This document shows, piece after piece, positions 34,767-47,714 of a DNA stretch of 64,000 bases. Within the stretch, counting starts at the first letter, position 1, and the number at the start of each line of letters is the position of its first letter. Source of the stretch: Oncomelania hupensis (taxonomy: Eukaryota > Mollusca > Gastropoda > Littorinimorpha > Pomatiopsidae); assembly GCA_036898135.1 (NCBI GenBank), contig CM072513.1:91572017-91636016 (forward strand), read 5' to 3'. The notes below the pieces were generated by a model that saw only the letters and a program-made list of their open reading frames with translations, searched no databases and was not told the DNA's origin. The position numbers and the translations under genes are program-made.

Positions 34767-37138
34767 ATTACAAAACAAAATTCAGGAAATTGTGAAAAAC
34801 CCCTTTCTGCTGCAGCTTATTCAGTTGAACATTTTTTGTTAGCATTCACCTCTGCCAGTCATAATTACAAATACAAGTCAGCTCATTCACTTTTGCAGTA
34901 GAACTTGAATTTGCTTGCTTGTTGTATTTGTTGTCTTTTTTTAATCAGTCGTGACACGAAAAATGTGGACTTGGATTACTCCAACTTTGACTGAATTCCC
35001 AAAATTTTTGGTCTTGTATTTTCTTTCATTTTCACAGTTTTGGACTTTGGAGACCATTTTGGAGATTTCAGACTTTTCTGATTGTGTTGGATTTTTATAT
35101 GATTTTTTCCCAAAATTCAGTCTCATTAAAAGAAGAATAAAATTGAATGGTTTTGATACAATGAACAATTTTTTTGTTGAAGTATGTAAGACATGTACAT
35201 CTGTCTGTTTCCAGAACACTGAACTGTCCTGTCAGTCTCAGCTGCTATTTTGTGTGTGCTGTTGTTGTTGTTGTTGTTGTTGATGGTCTATTGCACACAC
35301 AGATCACTATCGATGTCATTTTGGAAACAATTGCTTAGCTCCGTGTTGGAATAAAGCATTTTATTATTCAAGAGATTTTGTACACGGAGAAAGGCAGTTT
35401 TTCCACAATGGCATCGTAATGTGCAAAGATGTGAAAATGTAACCTTTGCTGTGGTGTGCACCAGAATTAGGATTTTTGTTTTCTGGACATTTTTTTAAAT
35501 GTCGGTCGCAAAACAACGTTTTATTAGAGGCTCTTGTATAAAAATAGTATGCACTGCATTTGAGCAACACACACACAAACATGAAAATAAAACACTAGTA
35601 CTTGCCCAATAGTTTATATTACAGAATCATAGGAGGAAAAAAAAGTGAAACCCAAATTCCATTTAATTTCACTGGTTTATTGTCTATTAACATAGAGATA
35701 TTAGACACATGAACACACACCCACTCCCAGAAAAAAAAGCCTACAAGTGCACACTCTCATACATGTGCACAAAAAATCATTGGTGTGCACACAGGCACGG
35801 TTTCAAGCACTTTACATTCACTTGCACCAGCCTAAGAAACCCAAGCACAGAAAGATAGATAATTGTTTAACATCAATTAATTGGAAATAAATTTGGGGTT
35901 AATGGGGTGTGGTGTTTTTTTGGGGGGTTTTTTTTTGGTTGAATGGGGGGGGGGGGGGGGGGGGTGTTAAAGACATCAACAAAAATTTTATACAACATTT
36001 TCAAGCTTAGGTTGATTCATCTAATAAGTTTTAATCACCCCCAGTTTACATGTCACACTATAGTGCTCTTTTGTTATAGCCAGTGACAGCCAAGGACAGC
36101 CTCCACATAGGTCTAATTAAAGAGTGCCGCCTCTTATTGTTCATACGCTCTTTGTATCTCCTTATCTTCTTCCACATTTTCATACCTATGCCATTCTGCC
36201 TACTAGACTGTATCCAAATACAATCTCAGACGCAATTTTTCTACGAAGCGTGCCAAGGGAGGGAACCAATATAAATCCAAGTGTAATTCAAGAGAACCTA
36301 CTCTTTATTGTATTGTCTCCCCTACAACGTCGTTTCCCATATCGGTAACCGCTTATGCCCATGTATCTGGGCACGTATCTGGAATTGAAAACCTTTCAAG
36401 GGACATGAAGTAAGACGATCAACGATGAACGACGCCTTCAGCGATGTGTACGAATGTGGTAGGGGACTAGAACACTCAGTAGGCCTATCTATAATGCTCA
36501 GTATAATCCGAGGTCACGTCCGGGCACGCATACGTTCCATCGGACGGGCTTTGTTTAAAATATCCTGACGGATGTGACAGTTACACCAACAACCCCAGCA
36601 AAGCACTGGGCGCCTTACCCACACCCCCAGTTACCCAGGCTTGTGCTCAATTTTTTTTATACGTTAAGCGATGCGTCTAAATGAGGTACGTTAGTACTTG
36701 CCATTCTAATTCTTGGTCGTTTCCTTTCAAAACAGGCTTTTTCTCCAAACCAAATTTTATTTTCTCAGGGAGCTTTACTGGTTTCCATCCAAAGAGAGGA
36801 CCGACCACAGGGATATCTCCCTCTGCTTCAAGTGCGTCACAGAGCTCCAGACCTCGCCATCAGAAGTGTTCGTAAAATTATTGCTCTGTCACAATCCGCC
36901 AAAATCACTTCGCTCATCCTCTCAGTCCAAACTGTCAGCTCCTAGTGTCAACACTCATCGATAGAAGGTCTTGGGCGGGAGAGCCTTCTTTCATAGAGGT
37001 TCAAAACCATGTAACATTCTCCAACAAGAACTGAGAAATATAGACAGACCACAGACCACGAACCCTTGTAATTGGAAACGCTATGGACATGCGAGCGCTT
37101 ATGCCTACGACGTGTCTCCCTTCTCTGGGTATTAATAT
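34767..37138. other. no gene; downstream flank of the transposase
   Basis: Contains (TTG)n at 35258-35282, an AATAAA at about 35350, a poly-G run at 35945-35964 and many short frames without domains. The segment 37083-37135 (GGACATGCGAGCGCTTATGC ... GTCTCCCTTCTC) is a damaged arm of the P-type MITE. Confidence 0.6.
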
Positions 37139-38012
37139 GACGGCCTACTTGCGCCAAAACCTGATAATTACAAATATCGTGGGATAATTATAAGTATAAA
37201 GGAATCATTAATACTATCATTGAAAAATTACAAATATCTTCGCGTCATCCTGTTTAATTTTCAGGTTTGGCTCTAGCAATCCGGAAATGCGCCCAAACCG
37301 AAAATGTTAATTATCAGCTAAATTAAAATTTTCACTTAATAATTACGATATTTACGTGATTGGACTTAATTCTGATTACGGCGGCTTACTAGCGCCAAAA
37401 CCTGCAGTTACAGGTATCAGTCAGACCTAAGTCACGTAAGTTTCTGTTTCATTTTCAGTTTTGGCTCTAGCAATCCGCCTGGAAATGCACCCAAACCAAA
37501 AAGGTTAAATATCCCCTAAATTAAAATTTTCACTTAATAATTACAATTTTTACGTGATTGGGTTTAATTCTGATTAAGGCGGCTTACTAGCGCCCAAACC
37601 TGCAGTTGCAGGTATCAGTCAGACCTAAGTCACGTAAGTTTCTGTTTCATTTTCAGTTTTGGCTCTAGCAATCCACCTGGAAATGCACCCAAACCAAAAA
37701 TGTTAAATATCCCCTAAATTAAAATTTTCACTTAATAATTACAATTTTTACGTGATTGGGTTTAATTCTGATTAAGGCGGCTTACTAGCGCCCAAACCTG
37801 CAGTTGCAGGTATCAGTCAGACCTAAGTCACGTAAGTTTCTGTTTCATTTTCAGTTTTGGCTCTAGCAATCCACCTGGAAATGCACCCAAACCAAAAATG
37901 TTAAATATCCCCTAAATTAAAATTTTCACTTAATAATTACAATTTTTACGTGATTGGGTTTAATTCTGATTAAGGCGGCTTACTAGCGCCCAAACCTGCA
38001 GTTGCAGGTATC
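37139..38012 (+). repeat. 198-bp tandem repeat array
   Basis: The block GCGGCTTACTAGCGCC recurs at 37381, 37579, 37777 and 37975, an exact 198-bp period. Each unit also holds GCAGTTGCAGGTATCAGTC, TTTTGGCTCTAGCAATCC and ATTAAAATTTTCACTTAATA. The last three units are almost identical. A more diverged unit precedes at 37139-37380. Such a monomer length is common for satellite DNA. Related single monomers are at 28.62 kb. Confidence 0.95.
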
Positions 38013-38238
38013 AGTGATAATAGTAATTAATGTAGATGAGCGGAGTATTTGACTCCCGTCTCTCAGCCACCAGCTTGAGAACAGGCTCCTTGCAGGGCAA
38101 ATATTTTTATGTCCCTCTTGCAAGGGATAAATGGGAGGCGACTGGTTCATGCTTAAGAGAGAGATTGTCTACCTTCCATTTATAGGTTGGTCTGGCCTTG
38201 GCCTTGGCCAAACTATTTTTTTTTTAACAAATTAAAAT

Positions 38239-38519
38239 ATGGCTGGTGCTGCTATGGTTCTTGGCGCTGCTGCTGTCAACGCGTTAGCCTTTTCAGGTTC
38301 AAATTATTTGTTTTAAAACTAGACAGTAAAGAAGAATCTAAACGTCATAGCTTAGTATTGGAAAAATTATCACAAGATCAGGCCGAATATGAGAAAAACA
38401 GACTATTGCAGCTTGATTTCGTTGATAAAAGAATGAAAGAAGAAGGACATGCTGATAAAACATTTCACGATGTTAATGAAGCTTTGCACCAATGTATATG
38501 TTTTGTTAATATTTTATAA
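38239..38519 (+). pseudogene. frame-broken small ORF remnant, unknown family
   Basis: An ATG at 38239 begins MAGAAMVLGAAAVNALAFSG, which meets a TAA after SNYLF. The adjacent frame continues with LDSKEESKRHSLVLEKL, QDQAEYEKNRLLQLDFVD and KRMKEEGHADKTFHDVNEAL. The first part is a small-residue hydrophobic segment and the second a charged helix. The two halves look like one ancestral protein split by a frameshift. I recall similar Ala-rich/charged-helix proteins as repeated genes in invertebrate genomes but cannot name the family. Confidence 0.45.
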
Positions 38520-38573
38520 CGATGTTTATACTATAATTTGTTATTGTAAATGGAGGTTCGATAAATTATAGTA

Positions 38574-38775
38574 AAGCCTCAGCTTCCCCTGCATTGGATA
38601 CCTTTATTGTAAAGTTACCGGCTGGCGCAGTGTCTTCAATTTTACCATTTGGGTTGTTTCAGCAGATCTTTTATACGGATCGGGGGTGAATCCTCTTTCA
38701 ACCAAGTTAGAGTCCTGATTCGGCTCTTTGCGGTCCGCTGGACCCTATAAACACTGACTGACTAACTAACTAATT
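38574..38775 (+). mobile_element. R600 3' end fragment with (CTAA)n tail
   Basis: GTAAAGTTACCGGCTGGCGC, TTTCAGCAGATCTTTTATAC, GCGGTCCGCTGGACCC, then ACTAACTAACTAA. 5' truncated. Confidence 0.85.
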
Positions 38776-40829
<2,054 letters not shown>

Positions 40830-41021
40830 TGTATGTTCCCATACAAATGTATCCGGCCCGAGCGCCCTCAAGATGCTCCATCAGTCTTGCCCGTACAGGT
40901 GAAGGTCTGGCTGGTCACCACTCAGCTCTCATCCCGCAAGGTGAGGCCGGTGGTGGTCCAGCTCAAGATTTACCTGCCGCAGTCCGACCGCATCCAAAGG
41001 CAGTTAGTTCCTCTATTGCAG
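40830..41021 (+). CDS. candidate internal exon, 64 codons, unknown protein
   Basis: AAATCACTGCAG|TGT opens and CTATTGCAG|GTTGCC closes a 192-bp frame in phase 0-0. Third positions are strongly G/C in this frame, unlike the AT-rich surroundings. Translation includes CMFPYKCIRPERPQDAPSVL, VQVKVWLVTTQLSS, RKVRPVVVQLKIYLPQSDRI and QRQLVPLLQ; the alternating hydrophobic pattern suggests beta strands. The acceptor lacks a good pyrimidine tract. An overlapping plus frame is also open. No neighbouring exon found and no family recognised. Confidence 0.38.
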
Positions 41022-41469
41022 GTTGCCCAGGAAAGAGAACAAAAACAATAACAACAACAAAAAAGCACTGTCTAAAAACATTGACTGATTACCCGTCAAA
41101 GAAGCTTTGGCAGTAGAAAACCAAAAGCGACAACAACAACAACCACAACAACAACAACCACGACAACAACAACCACAATAACAACAAAGAGAAAAACGTC
41201 TAATCAAGGTGAGGTGCAGTTGTTGGGTGTTTTTTTTTTCAAATAAAAGGCCAGGTATAAGAGCATCAGTAGCACAGACGGGCAGCACAACTAGGAGTCT
41301 CAAGACGGTGTTGGCGAATATCCTCTTTAATTCAGGTAAACTGCAAACCAAGACATACAGTTTTCTTTTCTGTCCTGATGTGATCCATGTATTAGAACAG
41401 CACTTCTGTTGTGAAGTCTGCAATGAAACATCCGACTTTTTCACCACATTTTTCTATGTCATGCTGAGG

Positions 41470-41471
<2 letters not shown>

Positions 41472-41562
<91 letters not shown>
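41472..41562. repeat. (GA)n microsatellite
   Basis: About 45 uninterrupted GA units, 26 bp left of a hAT-like element. Confidence 0.98.
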
Positions 41563-41563
<1 letters not shown>

Positions 41564-41588
41564 CTATAATTAATCGTTTTACATGTAT

Positions 41589-42233
41589 CAGGGTGGGGAA
41601 CTCTCCTCGGATCCGCTGATTTCAGAGGAAATCGGCAGCCATTTCAGAGGAAAAAAAAAGAGTTCAGAGGAAAATAAATTTGTCCGTTTCCGAATCCAGT
41701 AGACCTATTATTACAAGTACCCATCCGTGTCCACCTTTTACTTTCTCATTGCTAGAACGGGCCCGCTAGAACTGTGTGCGTGCAACATCTCCCCGCCCGC
41801 TCTTGTTGATTCTTACGACCACATAAACGCGACTTGCTTAGAGCGGGCGAAATGGTGTTGAACGCCCACAAGACCAAAGTGCCATCACAGCTTCTTCGCC
41901 AGACACTCTGACCACTGGTGTTAAAGGAAAGCGCCCACAAGAGATCTTAATGCCATCACCAGAAAAAGCAAGCACGCTTAGCTCTTCAGTGCCATCACCA
42001 GCAAAATTAATGAAGCAAAGCTCAATTGTCAGCTTTTTTAGGAAGTAAAACAACAGTGAACTTGTGGAAGCTAAAATTAGACAATGTGCTGAAATGAAAC
42101 CTCTTTAATTTAACTTGCAGAAACTTATTTGAAAATTTGCTAAGAAGATTGTTTCTATTAAAATTGAACTTGTGAAAGACTGAAATGTGCAAGAAGAAAC
42201 AGACATCCAAAATGTAAAGGTTAGTGGTATTTG

Positions 42234-42316
<83 letters not shown>

Positions 42317-42605
42317 ACGAATACGAAATTTTATTGTCATAAAACACAAGTGTGTGTGTGTGCTCCTGTGTTTGTTCAAGCTTTTTCTAATAATTATTAC
42401 TTTTCTTTCATATTTGGTTGGTTCAGTTCACTATACATTTACTGCACTGTTACTATACCACTCTTGGTATGGCTTAAAAACGTGCACATTTTCAGGGGGG
42501 CTTTGACCCCCTACAAGGGCCCTGCCCCTTGACCCCGCCGGGGCCTAGGCGGCCCCTGGACCCCGGCCTTTTCAGAGTTTTTCTCAATGAGTTGTTCCCC
42601 ACCTG
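41589..42605 (+). mobile_element. hAT-like non-autonomous element, copy 1, 6-bp TSD
   Basis: Termini are CAGGGTGGGGAAC... and ...GTTGTTCCCCACCTG, flanked on both sides by ATGTAT (41583-41588 and 42606-42611). The copy at 57571-58537 is the same element in opposite orientation, with its own 6-bp duplication. A CAGGG start suggests hAT, although classic hAT duplications are 8 bp. A long (GT)n at 42236-42313 lies inside. The start of the transposase frame (ATGGTGTTGAACGC) is present but the rest is replaced by rearranged sequence. Confidence 0.87.
42236..42313. repeat. (GT)n microsatellite inside the hAT-like element
   Basis: About 39 GT units. The homologous position in the other copy (about 57873-57905) carries only a short interrupted CA tract, so the expansion occurred after insertion. 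Confidence 0.97.
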
Positions 42606-42884
42606 ATGTATACAAGAGCATAATGAGATAAGTAGACCCAGTCCTGCATTTCAGCATTTTAGGTGGTGGATGTTTAACAGGCCAGGACCTCAGTGAAAGG
42701 CTACAGTTTATTCCTTCAAATGAGAGTATAAACCAAGGTCTAGTCTGTACACACGCCCGTTAATAATTCACTTACCTGAATTCTAAAGATCCTAACGCCC
42801 ATGTCCTAAAAACGCGTGAGTGCCAGCTGTACAGGTACATGAATACGCTCAGCAAGCACTAGATCCCTTCCTCCACATCCCAGG

Positions 42885-43027
42885 TCGTCCATGGTTGTGC
42901 TCAGTTGTCTGGGGAGTCAGACGGTGCGCCTAAGGCAGCAGGTGGGCGCCTCTGACGGCTTGAGTGAGATCCTGTATCAGCCAGCGCCTTGAGCTGCAAG
43001 AGCACTATATAAGTCTAAACAAATATT
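42885..43027 (+). repeat. tRNA-related SINE, copy 2
   Basis: GTTGTGCTCAGTTGTC (box A), GGCTTGAGTGAGATCCTG (box B region), CAGCGCCTTGAGCTGCAAG and GCACTATATAAG. Same layout as 2541-2713. Confidence 0.68.
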
Positions 43028-43083
43028 TCCAAGTCCACTCAAAATGAAACTCTGTTTTGGGTATTCTTTGTATTCGTTGAGAG

Positions 43084-43087
<4 letters not shown>

Positions 43088-43168
<81 letters not shown>
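43088..43168. repeat. (GA)n-(CAGA)n microsatellite
   Basis: About 27 GA units followed by seven CAGA units. Confidence 0.97.
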
Positions 43169-43767
43169 GGCAGATACAGAGTTTAATGAGCAGATTATAT
43201 TCAAACTAATCCCAGGTCCTTTGTATATTTCCATACGTCAATGTAGGATTTTTTTTTTATATTAGTGGGTCGCTGACATGCTTTTGAGTATTGTTATCAG
43301 AAGTAATGGTGGGTTTGTCTTCAGTATTGCGTGTGTTGCCATCTGGCATCATTCCCACACACCGTCTGTCTATTTGACATACTACAATTACGCGCGTCCC
43401 TTTTTCATTTTAAGTGCGCACATACTTCAAAAGCGGTGTGGGTCCTTAAAAATTGCAAATCATTTTTCAAAGGAGAAAGAGTGAAGGGACGTACGGCAAG
43501 AGAGAAGATATCTGAATACAGAAATATCAAAACTCATAGGCTACATTCATTTTGGAGACGAAGAAGGAAGCAGAAAGCAGAAAGCAATTGTTATGGCAAG
43601 AAAACACTATTACAGACTCATTACACATATTTGGAAAAGGAGAAGAAGAAATAAATGAAGGCTCCAGGGATGAGGAAAAGGAAGAACAACAAGAAGAGAA
43701 CAGACCAGAAAGAATGAAACCGAAAGAGACGAAGATTGGGTCATCTGTTTGAGATTGCTTTTAAAAG

Positions 43768-43965
43768 AAAAGAAAGATTGAGATTAGTTTTATATAGCGC
43801 ACTTACAAGCTCAGAGAGCTTCTCAAAGCGCTGGCCACTACTATCCAGCAATCACAAAATAGTTTGCTGAAGTCAAGATTCCAACCCACGTCGTCCGAAA
43901 CGCACGTACACAAGTCGTGCGCTCTGACGACTGAGGTATTTCTGCCGGCTGTTCCAAGATTATAT
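43768..43965 (-). repeat. tRNA-related SINE, different head
   Basis: On the minus strand CCTCAGTCGTCAGAGCGCAC resembles box A, and GTGGGTTGGAATCTTG resembles box B. The 3' domain AGCGCTTTGAGAAGCTCTC and GCGCTATATAAAA is shared with the SINEs at 2.5 and 42.9 kb. Different heads with a shared 3' domain is a known SINE pattern. Confidence 0.62.
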
Positions 43966-44768
43966 TCATCTGGTTGAGATTTCTGTTTCCAGATGATTTA
44001 AGGTGAAGAGGATAAGGTGCACGCTCGCTTACTTTATGCACCACTCAGTGTTTGATAATTTAGCACAATGATCTGGATGTGTTGAAATTGGAAATTAGAA
44101 TATTGTTTGGACGGTTCTGCACCGCAGCTGCCCCGAAAGTCACTCTGATTACACCCACTAAGGTCAAGTATCTATTTATTTTTAAAACAATCTGTTTGTG
44201 TTGGTAGGCCTATATGCTTGTATTCTTATCTGAGGAAATTCATCACGAGTTCCTCCTTGGCTGAGTAATCTTTCTGTACTCGTGTTGTTTCATGCAGGCA
44301 AAATTAATTATTGTATTAGTATTATTGTATTCATCATGTGTGGGAATTGCCGGCAAATTAACAATCAATGTCACTTATTTTTCAACTTTTTTTTGTTTGT
44401 TTGTTTCCAAACAATCACATTTACAAACAAACAACACTATACAGGCACACATTCATTCGCTCGCCCCACACACATTCATATACCCGACACATCCTCATAC
44501 AGTGTACACAAACACGCGCACACACACACATACAAGCACACACACACGCACGCACAGACATACAAACACACACGCATAGAGAAAAAAAGAAAAACAATTT
44601 CATTATACAGGCAAATATTTTGTATATCTCATAATTTTATTATTAGAAGCGATTAAGGTGTTCGATTTATAGCACTTAGTTAAAACACACATAAGCGTGC
44701 TAATGTTAAACTCGAGGTTAAATGGAGGCAGTGTGAAAACTAGATGGTTAGAATTTAGCAATATGTGT

Positions 44769-44825
<57 letters not shown>

Positions 44826-45618
44826 GAATAGCTACTATATATTTGCCCTTTTGTACAGTTCATCTGTTTTATGACTGATCTTCTAATCCTTCTAATGTGA
44901 TTTGCTGTCAGCTTGTTCGCTATCTTTTATGTGTGCTTGTGTGTGTGGTGCTGCAGCGTTGACCAAATGCATTCCTTGTGTATTATTCACTTGGCAATAA
45001 ATTAACTTGAATCTTGAATAGTACACGTATTGTTCCGATCTCCAACTCGTGTACAATGAGTACGAGAGACGTCGTCACGCAACTGCAATAGTACAGAACA
45101 ATCGCAGACAACTACTTTTCATCAGACTAGTTGGGAAATCATGAATAAAAGTTGAAGGAGACAGAACACAGCAGATGAAAAGATTTTCTGTTCATGCATT
45201 CCGCTAACAGCTTTGTCAGCAGTTACAACCCAACCGAGGTATAAAATCCAGCTCACAAACATTGTCAAATAGTTTTATTTTCCCATACTTCAACTTTTCA
45301 CAGTTGTAGGCCTACTTTTACATTGACAGCCTATAGAAAACCACAGACTCCAACTTTTCAGTTGGACTTTTACAGGTGCTGCTATATAAAAAAAACCAGA
45401 AATCAGACTTTTACAATTTTATTTTTACATGGGTTGCCAACAAAAAAACACATACATCCACTTTTCACAATTCTACTTTCACATTGACCGCCTACAAAAA
45501 ATTACAGACTCATTTTCACAATACTAGTTTTCCATAGATTTCCGGTCACTTATACATAAATCACAGTCCAGAAGATACCAAACACTTTTTCAACATGAAC
45601 TTCCAATCACATCACACT

Positions 45619-45624
45619 TTTATT
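45619..45624 (-). terminator. AATAAA polyadenylation signal
   Basis: AATAAA on the minus strand, 42 nt after the EF-hand stop codon. The same signal at the same spacing is at 63455-63460 in the duplicated copy. Confidence 0.8.
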
Positions 45625-45665
45625 GCAGAAATCACAGTCTAGAAGGTACAACATTTGTGCTTGGT

Positions 45666-47637
45666 TTATTTTCCGACAGGGTCGGAACGGGCCTCAGAGA
45701 TCGCAGCTAGGAGTTCAATTTCGATCTGTCGAGAAAAGAAAGGAAAATACAACAACATGAATTAATCAGCCCCGAGTTGCCTAGAAAAAACAAAGCGCCA
45801 CAAAAACGTTTGCGATTGCTCCGCACGAACTGTTTTTGCTTCTGTGCAAGCTTTTGCGATAATTCAATGCTATCCTATCCTACCCCGTTTACTCGAAAGT
45901 CGATGAGAGGCACCACAGATGATCGTTTAACCAGCGTACTCCATCTTTCTCCGTCTTCAGCAACCCTAATGGCTTCGCTCAGTGTCAAGCCAGTCCATTC
46001 TCGAATGTTATACTTCCACCTCTATTTTGTCTCCCTCTTCTTCTGCCTCTTTGCATCGTGCCTTTCAGGATGGTCTTTGCAAGGCCTGAAGCTCTGGTGA
46101 CGTGGCCATATCACCTGAGTTTTCGTTTCTTCACTACTGTGAGCATGTCATTGCGTTGTCCAATGAATTGTGTGTGAATTTGCCATAAGCGAGTGCTTTT
46201 AAAATAGCGCATCACATGATGACTGCACAACAGCCAATCAAAGTGAAGTCAGCTGAAAGTGGAAGTTACTGCCAATCGCACTGACGACACAACAATACTA
46301 TCAAATATAAATATTAATTCATACCCGATTGCTCAAAAACATAATTATTCCCTCAAATAAGATGTATAGACAACCTGACAGACTGTAAATGACAAATGTT
46401 CTACCTTGCTATTTTACCATTTAACACTAAGCCATTTGCAAATCGAAAGCCCACCACTTTGGCCGCCATCTTTTTCTCTTCGCAAACAACCTTTCGAGAC
46501 CGCTACAGAGCGCTCTCTAGCGCTCTCCGCGAATATAAGGTTGCCCAGACTTGCCGTCAAAATAGTTACGTAGCGTTAGGTAGCTCTCTGACTAGGCAAT
46601 TCGGGGCTTGGTAGACCAAAACAAGATCTATTAACTCAAAGTCGCCCATGGCGCCATCTTGCTGCTTGATGTGCTGTTTAAAGTGGGCCTGCCTCATGTT
46701 AAAACATTGATTATTTAATCTAATCTAAGGTTTGGGAATTTTACACTACGGGTAGTATGGTCAAAGAAGAGTTTATTTATACACATTACGGAGGTCAAAG
46801 TTCTCTGCTAAGCTGCTTAAGAAGACCTTCCGTCCTTTTATAACGTCACCTAGGAGTTCTTACTATGCAGTCATTGATGTTGATAATGATGAAGATGATG
46901 ATGGCGATTATGATAATGACGATGATGATGATGATGATGTTCACTTGTACCGCGCATGTAATCCAACCAAAACGAATACTCGGTGCACATACAGAGGATG
47001 CGAAAAACAAGGAAAGCAAACAATAGAAAAGAAAAAATGAAAAGAGGAGGGAAGCTGGGATTGGGAAGACAATTAAGATACAATAGGCGGAGAACCGCCA
47101 CAGGAAAGCCCCTGATAATGTACTTGCGTTGAGTCACGCTCATAAATTATGGCATTAGGTTATCTGCGCCTGTAGGTATTCTAAGGGCGGTACGACACAC
47201 AGTACCGAAACAACAGGACTTTTTATTTGGTCGGGCACGACGTTTAGATTTCAAATTTCATAAATATGAGACTCAAAATCTGTTTAAAACTATAAGAAAA
47301 TTTTGTCATAGTTTAGATTGGCCAATGTGTGACCATATTATTTTCCCCTTACCTTCAACTGGTTCGCTGGTGTCAGAATAATGTGACCAGTAATCGCCTA
47401 TACGCTTCGGTGTCGTGTGACTATAGTATAATCTACAGTTACACACTTAGTTACAGACTCGCTTAAAACAAGTTTGTGTTTCTCACCGCTGGAAAGGCTG
47501 ACAGGAACTCGTGTCTGGTGACCTGGCCGTCATCTGAAACATAGAAACAGTTTCCATTTAGACCTATACTTGACATAACTATAATGTCCTCTATTTTTAC
47601 ATAGGGACGTGCCATCGGATGAACATGTCTCAAATCA

Positions 47638-47714
<77 letters not shown>

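Larger units (their letters stand above)
44447..46197. repeat. segmental duplication, left copy
   Basis: Matches 62068-64000 in the same orientation and order: CATTCGCTCGCCCCACACAC, an AC-rich tract, TTGACCAAATGCATTCCTTG, TGAATAAAAGTTGAAGGAGA, the terminal EF-hand exon, then an RTE 3' fragment. It is the 3' end and downstream flank of the EF-hand gene. A (GT)n at 44764-44821 is much longer than in the right copy. Because both copies share the RTE fragment, that insertion predates the duplication. Confidence 0.92.

Noticed and set aside
37139..38012. A repeated exon or gene array
   Set aside because: The 198-bp period is a multiple of three, but no frame stays open across the units, and the sequence is AT-rich with stops in all frames.
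44421..44603. Cys/Val-rich frames over AC/GT repeats
   Set aside because: Low-complexity translation of CA-type microsatellites, not cysteine-rich peptides.
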